Positions 1 to 4,594 of a DNA stretch of 5,369 nucleotides are shown piece by piece. Source of the stretch: JAEUMD01 sp937950105. GTDB taxonomy: Bacteria; Pseudomonadota; Alphaproteobacteria; Rhizobiales; Hyphomicrobiaceae. Made by a program: the position numbers and the translations under genes. Location of the stretch: assembly GCA_036821845.1 (NCBI GenBank), contig DAISIT010000126.1, positions 1-5,369 of the forward strand, given 5' to 3'. Position 1 is the stretch's first letter; every line of letters starts with the position of its first letter. Below the pieces are notes generated by a model. That model was not told the origin of the DNA. It ran no database searches and worked only from the letters and a program-made list of their open reading frames with translations.

Positions 1-17
1 GGCGGGGCTCCCCCGCC
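1..17 (-). terminator. Possible terminator hairpin at left edge
   Basis: A perfect 7-bp inverted repeat, GGCGGGG (1-7) and CCCCGCC (11-17), has a 3-nt loop; a second CCCCGCC at 16-22 could pair instead. It lies about 30 nt downstream of the stop codon of the small minus-strand gene, where a terminator is expected. The T-tract that would prove it falls outside the window, so this is a hairpin with a plausible role. Confidence 0.35.
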
Positions 18-49
18 CCGCCGTGCGCACCGGCGCATCTGTCGTCGGA

Positions 50-202
50 TCATCTGGTCGAGACGACCAGGGCACCGACGATGATGGCGAGTGTCAGCGG
101 CAGCACCCAGAGCATCTGCGGAACGGCATCCAGCATGCTGGCATCACCGACGAGGTAGAGCACGGCCGCCAAAGCGACGGCCGCCAACGCAAATTTCGGC
201 AT
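50..202 (-). CDS. Small two-helix membrane protein, function unknown
   Basis: This is a 50-residue protein starting MPKFALAAVA and ending VVSTR; I do not recognise a family. Two hydrophobic stretches (about residues 4-18 and 31-47) are separated by a short polar turn carrying GDAS, which suggests an inner-membrane helical hairpin with very short tails. The ATG at 202 is chosen because AAAGGAG lies 7 nt upstream. The same frame stays open to 376, but that part only translates the 54-bp repeats and has no ribosome site. A 7-bp GC hairpin (219-241) sits just upstream of the ribosome site. The gene is separated from the omp gene by the repeat array and a terminator, so it probably has its own promoter. 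The ribosome site and clean membrane pattern make a real gene likely. Confidence 0.6.
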   Translation of the reverse strand: MPKFALAAVALAAVLYLVGDASMLDAVPQMLWVLPLTLAIIVGALVVSTR

Positions 203-218
203 GACACGTCTCCTTTCC

Positions 219-241
219 CGCCGCGAGACACGCCCGCGGCG
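219..241 (-). other. GC-rich hairpin in leader of the small membrane protein gene
   Basis: A perfect 7-bp inverted repeat, CGCCGCG (219-225) and CGCGGCG (235-241), has a 9-nt loop. On the minus strand it ends about 5 nt before the AAAGGAG ribosome site of the 50-residue gene. It could influence translation, but no alternative pairing with the ribosome site is evident and it may be incidental in GC-rich DNA. Confidence 0.3.
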
Positions 242-275
242 CAACAGGAGATCACTGCAAGGCTCGTTCCACCCC

Positions 276-562
276 GCCTCCGATCGGCCGAGCGTAGCGA
301 AGCCGTGAATCGGCAGGCGCAAACAAGCCGCCTCCGATCGGCCGAGCGTAGCGAGGCCGTGAATCGGCAGGCGCAAACAAGCCGCCTCCGATCGGCCGAG
401 CTGGCCTGATGGAGCGGCTGTTCACGCCGAGAATGAACCGCGATGCGATTTCATTTCTCTGCGACAGCGCTCGGGTGGCGAGGCCGTGAATCGGCAGGCG
501 CAAACAAGCCGCCTCCGATCGGCCGAGCGTAGCGAAGCCGTAAATCGGCAGGCGAAAACAAG
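276..562. repeat. Four-copy 54-bp intergenic direct repeat array (REP-like)
   Basis: Four head-to-tail copies of a 54-bp unit begin GCCTCCGATCGGCCGAGC: 276-329, 330-383, 384-401 joined to 475-510, and 511-562. Copies differ at a few positions: AAGCCG or AGGCCG in the middle, GTGAATC changed to GTAAATC in the last copy, and an A-rich end in the last. Each unit is a degenerate palindrome: GCCTCCGAT near the start pairs with ATCGGCAGGC near the end with one bulged base, and CGGCC pairs with GGCCG inside. That resembles bacterial extragenic palindromes. Because 54 is a multiple of three, long open frames on both strands run through the array and encode an 18-residue peptide repeat; these are artefacts. 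The array lies between the omp terminator and the small membrane gene. Confidence 0.9.
402..474. other. 73-bp hairpin-forming insert splitting the third repeat unit
   Basis: The third 54-bp unit stops after its 18th base (401) and resumes at its 19th base (475), so 18 plus 36 bases restore exactly one unit. The intervening 73 bp are nearly palindromic: GAGCGGCTGT (412-421) pairs with ACAGCGCTC (464-472), and GAGAATGAA (429-437) pairs with TTCATTTCTC (450-459), each with one bulged base, around a 12-nt loop. CCGAGC just before the insert (396-401) is also complementary to its last bases GCTCGG (469-474). A 4-bp TGGC occurs at both junctions (402-405 and 476-479). It looks like a miniature palindromic element, but no transposase or second copy is visible here. 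Confidence 0.5.
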
Positions 563-595
563 AAAACGGCGGGCGATCCAGAGGACCGCCCGCCG
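556..595 (-). terminator. Rho-independent terminator of the outer-membrane protein gene
   Basis: On the minus strand a perfect 9-bp stem, CGGCGGGCG and CGCCCGCCG (plus-strand arms 567-575 and 587-595), is followed by TTTTCTTGTTTT (566-555). A further TCC/GGA pairing can form inside the 11-nt loop. The hairpin begins 42 nt after the TAA stop of the omp gene. GC stem plus U-tract is the textbook form, and the U-tract overlaps the end of the last 54-bp repeat copy. Confidence 0.9.
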
Positions 596-637
596 CCAAT
601 GCCGTGGTTCGTGTCGCTACCGGAGCCCCGGACGCGT

Positions 638-1588
638 TTACTTCATCGGGATGTGCTCGACGACCTGCGTGCCGCCGCCGAGGTGATAGCGCAGACCGAC
701 CTTGATCTCGTGCGCCGTCAGGTCGTCGAACTTGACGGCCGGGTTCACGTTGAAGGCGGTGTCCGAACGCTGGCTGGTGATCGAACCCATGTCGATGTAG
801 CGGTAACCGACGTCGATGATGGCGCGGTCCGAGATCTGGTAGCCGACACCGGCCATCAGCGACCAGGCGAAGGCGAGGTCGTTGTTGCCGTGAATCTGGT
901 TCGACAGGGCCGGATTGTCGGTGAAGTAGATGTTGTCGAGCTGGTGATAGGCGGCACCGATGCCGGCGCCGACGTAGGGCACGAAGCCGCCCCAGTTGCC
1001 GAGGTCCTTATAGACGTTCAGCATCAGGGTGTAGGTCTTGAGCGAGGTGTGCATCGGGTCGTCGGTGACCGGCGGCGGGGTGACGCCGGTCGGCGTCCCG
1101 ATCAGCGAGCCCTGATAGATGTTCGGCTCGCCGTCGAAGCCGCGATCGCCGCGGAAGCCCATCATGACTTCAGCGCGCAAGCCTCGTGAACCGGAGCCGC
1201 AGCCGGCGCCGACTTCACCGAGCCACGTGTTCTCGAGGCTGGCGTTGGCCACGCCCGCACCGGCATAGGTCGAGGTGATTTCACCTGCACCGACGATGCC
1301 GTCCTGGTCGGTATCGCCGTCGGCGAAGCCGTCGCCGTCGGTATCGGCGTAGTCGAATTCCTGGTTGTAGACCGGCCACGAGGCGCTCGGGTCACGCGAC
1401 CACGAATAGCCGACGTCGGCGCGGAAGTAGCACGGGCCAGCGCCCTGCGTGACCTGCGGCAGCGGCACATAGCCGTCCTTCACCGATCCGCCGTAGCCGC
1501 CGAGATCGGCGGCGCCAGCCGGCGCTGCAAAGATGGCCGCCACGGCGAATGCTGCCGAGGCGATGCCAGCCTTCTCATGAAACTTCAT
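638..1588 (-). CDS. Outer-membrane beta-barrel protein with EF-hand-like loop (Omp25/opacity type)
   Basis: This 316-residue protein is predicted to insert in the outer membrane as a small beta-barrel. A signal peptide (residues 1-26) ends PAGA, and the mature protein begins AADLGG, as in the Omp25/31 proteins of Hyphomicrobiales. Alternating aromatic and glycine strands follow, such as PYVGAGIGAAYH (204-215) and IIDVGYRYIDMGS (257-269), and the last strand HEIKVGLRYHL (293-303) is followed by a 13-residue tail. Residues 82-103 carry two calcium-type loops, DTDGDGFADGDT and DTDQDGIVGAGE; the second matches the canonical EF-hand pattern with Asp at 1, 3 and 5, Gly at 6 and Glu at 12. Cys53 and Cys130 could form a disulfide. 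The ATG at 1588 is chosen because AGAGGGA lies 8 nt upstream and the signal peptide starts there; a GTG nine codons earlier is less likely. The gene has its own terminator and a CtrA-type box upstream. Barrel class is confident; substrate or role is unknown. Confidence 0.88.
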   Translation of the reverse strand: MKFHEKAGIASAAFAVAAIFAAPAGAADLGGYGGSVKDGYVPLPQVTQGAGPCYFRADVGYSWSRDPSASWPVYNQEFDYADTDGDGFADGDTDQDGIVGAGEITSTYAGAGVANASLENTWLGEVGAGCGSGSRGLRAEVMMGFRGDRGFDGEPNIYQGSLIGTPTGVTPPPVTDDPMHTSLKTYTLMLNVYKDLGNWGGFVPYVGAGIGAAYHQLDNIYFTDNPALSNQIHGNNDLAFAWSLMAGVGYQISDRAIIDVGYRYIDMGSITSQRSDTAFNVNPAVKFDDLTAHEIKVGLRYHLGGGTQVVEHIPMK

Positions 1589-1673
1589 TTGGCTTGTCCC
1601 TCTGATAACAGGCACTCGGATGTGGAGGCCTGCAGACCTCTTACTTGGCAGGCTGAGGATGCACCGCGTGCGG

Positions 1674-1688
1674 TTAAAGGCGGGTTAA
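1674..1688 (-). promoter_or_regulatory. Candidate CtrA-binding site (TTAA-N7-TTAA) upstream of omp
   Basis: Two TTAA blocks (1674-1677 and 1685-1688) are separated by exactly seven bases, within a direct repeat of GGTTAA spaced 11 bp apart. Read toward the omp gene this is TTAACCCGCCTTTAACC, matching the CtrA full-site pattern of alphaproteobacteria. It lies 85 nt before the omp ATG and 197 nt before the cysteine synthase start, so omp is the likelier target. I could not find a convincing -10 element at the spacing a CtrA-activated promoter would need. Confidence 0.6.
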
Positions 1689-1693
1689 GCGCT

Positions 1694-1713
1694 GTTCCGG
1701 TCCGGAACGGACC
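1694..1713. promoter_or_regulatory. Overlapping palindromes in divergent region, possible operator
   Basis: Two perfect inverted repeats overlap: GTTCCGG-T-CCGGAAC (1694-1708) and GGTCCG-GAA-CGGACC (1699-1713). They begin five bases from the CtrA-type box, in the region between the divergent omp and cysteine synthase genes. A dimeric regulator could bind here, but I do not recognise the sequence as the site of a known one. Confidence 0.35.
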
Positions 1714-1817
1714 AGGGTTGCATCGCTACCCGCCGTGCGTTCGCCAAAAGCTTGGCCGCACACCGCCCTGGCGGCCTTGCAGGCGCCCGCTGTCGCCGCT
1801 AGTTTGGCGCGACTTTC

Positions 1818-1842
1818 CGGCCGCAAGCCCGGCTTACGGCCG
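1818..1842 (+). other. 25-bp near-perfect palindrome upstream of cysteine synthase
   Basis: Twelve-base arms (1818-1829 and 1831-1842) flank a single central C with one mismatch (C1824/A1836). The right arm ends 43 nt before the GTG start and 29 nt before the ribosome site. As DNA it is a candidate operator; as RNA it is a leader hairpin whose innermost pairs could not close. Nothing shows which, and no Cys-rich leader peptide is apparent. Confidence 0.35.
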
Positions 1843-1885
1843 TTGCCCCGGGGTCCACGAGAGGGACGAGAGGGAGCTTTCCAAG

Positions 1886-2935
1886 GTGAATTTCCACGCG
1901 AGCGTCGCCGCCGCCGTCGGCCGCACACCGCTCATCAAGTTGCGCCGCGTCAGCGAGGAGACCGGGTGTACCGTGCTCGGCAAGGCCGAGTTCATGAATC
2001 CCGGCCAGTCGGTGAAGGATCGCGCCGCGCTCTACATCATTGAAGACGCCGTGCGCCGTGGCACCCTGCGTCCTGGCGGCACCATCGTCGAGGGCACCGC
2101 CGGGAACACCGGTATCGGCCTGACGGTGCTCGCCAATGCGCTCGGGTTCAAATCGGTGATCGTCATTCCGGAGACGCAGTCTCAGGAAAAGAAGGACACG
2201 TTGCGCCTGCTCGGCGCCGAGCTGGTCGAAGTTCCCGCCGTTCCCTACAAGAACCCGAACAACTACGTGAAATACTCCGCCCGCCTCGCCGACGAACTGG
2301 CCCGCAAGCTGCCGAATGGCGCCATCTGGGCCAACCAGTTCGACAACGTCGCCAATCGCCAGGCCCACATCGATACGACCGCCGAGGAGATCTGGACCGA
2401 CACGGACGGCAAGGTCGACGGCTTCATCTGCGCGGTCGGGTCCGGCGGCACGCTGGGCGGCATCTCGATGGGCCTCAAGGCGAAGAACCCGAACATCGTC
2501 ATAGGCCTCGCCGACCCGCCCGGCGCCGCGCTCTACAGCTACTACACGACCGGCGAACTGAAGGCGGAAGGCTCGTCGATCACCGAGGGCATCGGCCAGG
2601 GCCGCATCACCAGGAACCTCGAGGGCGTCGTGGTCGATCGCGCCTGGCGCATCGACGACCGCGAAGCCGTCGAAACGGTGTTCTCGCTGCTTGCAGACGA
2701 GGGCTTCTGCCTCGGGGCGTCCTCGGGCGTCAATGTCGCCGGCGCGCGGCGGCTCGCCCGTGACCTCGGCCCCGGCCACACCATCGTGACCATCCTCTGC
2801 GACCTCGGCTATCGCTATCAGTCGAAGCTGTTCAATCCGGCGTTCCTCGAGTCCAAGGGGTTGCCGGTGCCGGCCTGGCTCGAGGCGGGAGCAACCGCAT
2901 TGCCACAAGTCTTCGCACACGCCGAGGCCAGCTGA
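1886..2935 (+). CDS. cysK: Cysteine synthase family enzyme (O-acetylserine sulfhydrylase, PLP)
   Basis: This 349-residue cytoplasmic fold-type II PLP enzyme is expected to make cysteine from O-acetylserine and sulfide, the last step of sulfur assimilation. The family opening VGRTPLIKL is at residues 11-19 and the PLP-binding lysine at K44 in NPGQSVKDRA. The substrate loop is TAGNTG (71-76), where CysK usually has TSGNTG. The PLP-phosphate loop is GSGGT (185-189), where most have GTGGT, and S280 in GASSGVN should contact the pyridine nitrogen. It is slightly longer than enteric CysK (about 320), with an insert around 117-130 rich in Pro, Asn and Tyr. The GTG at 1886 is chosen because GGGAG lies 9 nt upstream and the family motif starts ten residues in; the frame is open back to 1577, but that part runs antisense into omp and has no family similarity. 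It leads the sseA gene on the same strand. Fold is certain; preference for O-acetylserine over serine or homoserine derivatives is inferred. Confidence 0.9.
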   Translation: MNFHASVAAAVGRTPLIKLRRVSEETGCTVLGKAEFMNPGQSVKDRAALYIIEDAVRRGTLRPGGTIVEGTAGNTGIGLTVLANALGFKSVIVIPETQSQEKKDTLRLLGAELVEVPAVPYKNPNNYVKYSARLADELARKLPNGAIWANQFDNVANRQAHIDTTAEEIWTDTDGKVDGFICAVGSGGTLGGISMGLKAKNPNIVIGLADPPGAALYSYYTTGELKAEGSSITEGIGQGRITRNLEGVVVDRAWRIDDREAVETVFSLLADEGFCLGASSGVNVAGARRLARDLGPGHTIVTILCDLGYRYQSKLFNPAFLESKGLPVPAWLEAGATALPQVFAHAEAS

Positions 2936-3019
2936 ATGGCCCTGGTGCCTGCATCACCGTTGATCGAACCGCGCAGCCCCCGCGGCGCGCGCCAACTGAC
3001 CAACCCAACCAAGGAGTGA
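2936..3019 (+). CDS. Possible 27-residue linker ORF between cysK and sseA
   Basis: An ATG directly abuts the cysteine synthase stop (TGAATG) and opens 27 codons (MALVPASPLIEPRSPRGARQ, then LTNPTKE). It ends in TGA three bases before the GTG of sseA. GAGG lies 8 nt upstream, and its last two sense codons form the AAGGAG ribosome site of sseA. The layout would suit translational coupling of the two enzymes. A 27-codon frame is easily open by chance at this GC content and the peptide has no recognisable feature, so it may be plain spacer. Confidence 0.2.
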   Translation: MALVPASPLIEPRSPRGARQLTNPTKE

Positions 3020-3022
3020 GAC

Positions 3023-3901
3023 GTGCCACTCAGCGCCAAGAACTGGATCGTCGATACCGACTGGCTCGCCGCCCACCTCGACGCCCCCGATCTCGTCATC
3101 TTCGACGGCTCGTGGCACCTGCCGACGGAAAATCGTGACCCCAAGAAGGAGTATCTCGCCGAGCATATTCCGGGCGCGCTGTTCTTCGACATCGACGACC
3201 TCAGCGACGAGAAGTCGCCGCTGCCGCACATGCTGCCGTCGACGGTGAAGTTCGCGAGCCGCATGAAGAAGATGGGCGTCGGCGACGGCATGCGCATCGT
3301 GGTCTACGACGCCGACGGCCTCTACTCGGCGGCGCGCGTCTGGTGGACCTTCCGCGCCATGGGCCACAACGACGTCGCCGTGCTCAACGGCGGCCTGAAA
3401 AAGTGGAAGGCCGAAGGCCGCCCGCTCGACGATGGTCCGGCGCCGAAGCGCTTCGAGCGCCATTACACGCCGCTGCAGAACTCCGAACTGCTGCGCGATG
3501 TGGACGATATGCGCGCACTCTTGCGCACCGGCGCCGAGCAGATCATCGACGCACGTTCGCCCGGCCGCTTCGAGGGCACCGAACCCGAACCGCGCGAGGG
3601 GCTGCGCGGCGGGCACATCCCCGGCTCGCGCAACGTGCACTACGCCGACATGTTGAACCCGGACGGCACCTTCAAGAGCAAGGAAGACCTGGCCAAGGTG
3701 TTCGCCGCCGCCGGCGTCGACATTCAAAAGCCGGCCGTGACCACCTGCGGCTCGGGCGTGACCGCGGCGATCGTCTCGCTCGGGCTCGCGGTGCTCGGCC
3801 ACGTCAACGTGCCGGTCTACGACGGCAGCTGGGCCGAATGGGGCCAGGATAACGGCTTGCCGGTGGAAACCGGGCCGGCATCCGCAGCCGCGGCGGCCTG
3901 A
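3023..3901 (+). CDS. sseA: 3-mercaptopyruvate sulfurtransferase (two-domain rhodanese)
   Basis: This 292-residue cytoplasmic enzyme transfers sulfur from 3-mercaptopyruvate to a thiophilic acceptor through a persulfide on its catalytic cysteine. It has two rhodanese domains: a catalytically inactive N-terminal one (about 8-135, with AEHIPGALFFDID) and a catalytic one (about 155-285, with DARSPGRFEG and RGGHIPGSRN). The active loop is CGSGVTA at 242-248 with Cys242, the signature of mercaptopyruvate enzymes; thiosulfate sulfurtransferases carry CRKGVT instead. Arg182 and Arg191 sit where substrate-carboxylate arginines are found in the family. Length is close to E. coli SseA (281), plus a short Ala-rich tail. 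The GTG start is well fixed by AAGGAG 6 nt upstream. Lying 87 nt after the cysteine synthase, it is probably co-transcribed, linking cysteine formation with use of its transamination product. Confidence 0.93.
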   Translation: MPLSAKNWIVDTDWLAAHLDAPDLVIFDGSWHLPTENRDPKKEYLAEHIPGALFFDIDDLSDEKSPLPHMLPSTVKFASRMKKMGVGDGMRIVVYDADGLYSAARVWWTFRAMGHNDVAVLNGGLKKWKAEGRPLDDGPAPKRFERHYTPLQNSELLRDVDDMRALLRTGAEQIIDARSPGRFEGTEPEPREGLRGGHIPGSRNVHYADMLNPDGTFKSKEDLAKVFAAAGVDIQKPAVTTCGSGVTAAIVSLGLAVLGHVNVPVYDGSWAEWGQDNGLPVETGPASAAAAA

Positions 3902-3916
3902 GCCGACGCCAGCCAC

Positions 3917-3960
3917 CCGCACGCGCGCGGCCGCTCAACCGCAGCGGTCGAGCCGTGCGG
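3917..3960 (+). terminator. Strong hairpin after sseA, possible terminator without U-tract
   Basis: Fifteen bases after the sseA stop, CCGCACG (3917-3923) pairs with CGTGCGG (3954-3960). Directly inside the right arm sits a second stem, 3933-3941 with 3945-3953, with one mismatch and a CAG loop. A 9-nt bulge (3924-3932) separates the two on the left. No U-run follows, so it may act with a weak terminator, as a 3' end stabiliser, or not at all. Confidence 0.4.
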
Positions 3961-4011
3961 CCCTGCCACGAACCGATGGTGCAACAGTCACAGACGAAGC
4001 CTGCCTCTCTG

Positions 4012-4068
4012 GCTGATTTCGATCAGCAACGAACCGGCTGTACGCCACTCCGAGGCGTCGGCGGTTCG
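4012..4068 (+). promoter_or_regulatory. Two tandem stem-loops in the leader of the rhodanese gene
   Basis: The first is a perfect 6-bp stem, GCTGAT (4012-4017) and ATCAGC (4022-4027), with a TTCG loop. The second is a two-part stem: CGAACCG (4030-4036) with CGGTTCG (4062-4068), and inside it ACGCC (4042-4046) with GGCGT (4054-4058). They are two bases apart and end 12 nt before the AGAGGG ribosome site. The compact arrangement suggests a structured 5' leader, or a processing or termination element; it matches no riboswitch class I know. Confidence 0.4.
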
Positions 4069-4097
4069 GCACAACCAGCGAGAGGGTTTCGCCGCAG

Positions 4098-4499
4098 ATG
4101 TTTACGAGCCTTGCCATGAAGCCGAGCGCCACCAACCTGCCCGACCGCCTGCATCCGCAGGAGGCGCACGACCTCATGAAAGAGATCGGCCTCGTTCTGA
4201 TCGACATCCGCACGCCGCCAGAGTGGATGCGCACGGGGCTCGCCGAGGGCGCCATCGCATTGACGCCGTCAGGGCCGGGCTTCGTCGATGACGTTCTCGA
4301 GCTCCTCGGCGGCGACAAGTCGAAGCCGTTCGCGCTGATCTGCGCCTCGGGCAACCGCTCGGCGCACGCCCAGCGCTTCATGCAGGCGCAGGGCTTCGCG
4401 CACTGCATCAACGTGGTCGAGGGCATGACGGGCGGCTTCGGCGCCGGCCCGGGCTGGATCCTGCGCGGCCTGCCGACTGTCAGCTATCATCACAGGTGA
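4098..4499 (+). CDS. Single-domain rhodanese sulfurtransferase
   Basis: This 133-residue cytoplasmic protein has one rhodanese domain covering almost its full length. DIRTPPEW (36-43) is the typical second-strand motif, and the active-site loop CASGNRS (82-88) has Cys82 as the expected persulfide carrier, with the CxxGxRS pattern of active single-domain rhodaneses. The tail VVEGMTGGFGAGPGWILRGLP (107-126) matches this subfamily's usual end. There is no signal peptide or membrane segment. The ATG at 4098 has AGAGGG 11 nt upstream, slightly far; an ATG six codons later (4116) has no ribosome site. It lies 196 nt after sseA behind a hairpin, so it may have its own promoter. It could pass sulfur to sulfur carriers or help oxidise sulfide; substrate cannot be told from sequence. 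Confidence 0.88.
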   Translation: MFTSLAMKPSATNLPDRLHPQEAHDLMKEIGLVLIDIRTPPEWMRTGLAEGAIALTPSGPGFVDDVLELLGGDKSKPFALICASGNRSAHAQRFMQAQGFAHCINVVEGMTGGFGAGPGWILRGLPTVSYHHR

Positions 4500-4588
4500 G
4501 GGAATAGGGAATAGGGAATGGGGATTAGGGAATGGGGATTAGGGAATAGGAGACAGCGCGCGCTCCCTACTCCCTGCTCCCGACTCCT
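4500..4588. repeat. G-rich heptad repeat with C-rich partner between convergent genes
   Basis: Directly after the rhodanese stop come seven runs of three or four G (4500, 4507, 4514, 4520, 4528, 4534, 4542) separated by AATA, AAT or ATTA, from repeats of GGGAATA and a doubled GGGAATGGGGATTA. Three CCC runs follow (4565-4581). About 4528-4552 can pair imperfectly with 4563-4588 across a central AGCGCGCGCT, giving a long hairpin. The G tract also fits the G-quadruplex rule (four or more G3 runs with loops of 3-4 nt). It fills nearly all of the 95 nt between the convergent rhodanese and pirin genes, so it may end transcription from both sides; there is no clear U-tract. Confidence 0.85.
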
Positions 4589-4594
4589 TCTCGC

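Noticed and set aside
307..492. Array of GAATC (GANTC, CcrM methylation) sites, one in each of the first three repeat units
   Set aside because: GANTC occurs at several other places in the window at about the density expected by chance, so three copies in a repeat add no evidence.
276..562. CRISPR array
   Set aside because: Units are directly adjacent with no unique spacers, and the single 73-bp interruption lies inside a unit. No cas gene is present.
252..599. Proteins translated from the 54-bp repeats on either strand
   Set aside because: The open frames follow from a period divisible by three; the encoded 18-residue repeats differ in every frame and have no ribosome site.
599..1189. Plus-strand frame over the omp gene (196 codons)
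   Set aside because: It is Val/Asp/Arg-rich with no domain, and the minus strand carries a clear signal peptide and barrel with its own terminator.
1577..1885. N-terminal extension of the cysteine synthase frame by 103 codons
   Set aside because: It would overlap the omp start antisense and cross the CtrA-type box and palindromes, has no family similarity, and lacks a ribosome site; GTG at 1886 has one.
1799..2920. Long open frame antisense to the cysteine synthase gene (373 codons)
   Set aside because: It mirrors a gene with complete catalytic motifs, has no recognisable domain, and arises because GC-biased codons leave few stops on the opposite strand.
3023..3901. Thiosulfate sulfurtransferase assignment for the two-domain rhodanese
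   Set aside because: The active loop is CGSGVT, as in mercaptopyruvate enzymes, not the CRKGVT of thiosulfate enzymes.
2954..3922. Long open frame antisense to sseA (322 codons)
   Set aside because: Composition is Ala/Val/Arg/His-rich as expected for a mirror frame, and sseA on the other strand is fully supported by motifs and its ribosome site.
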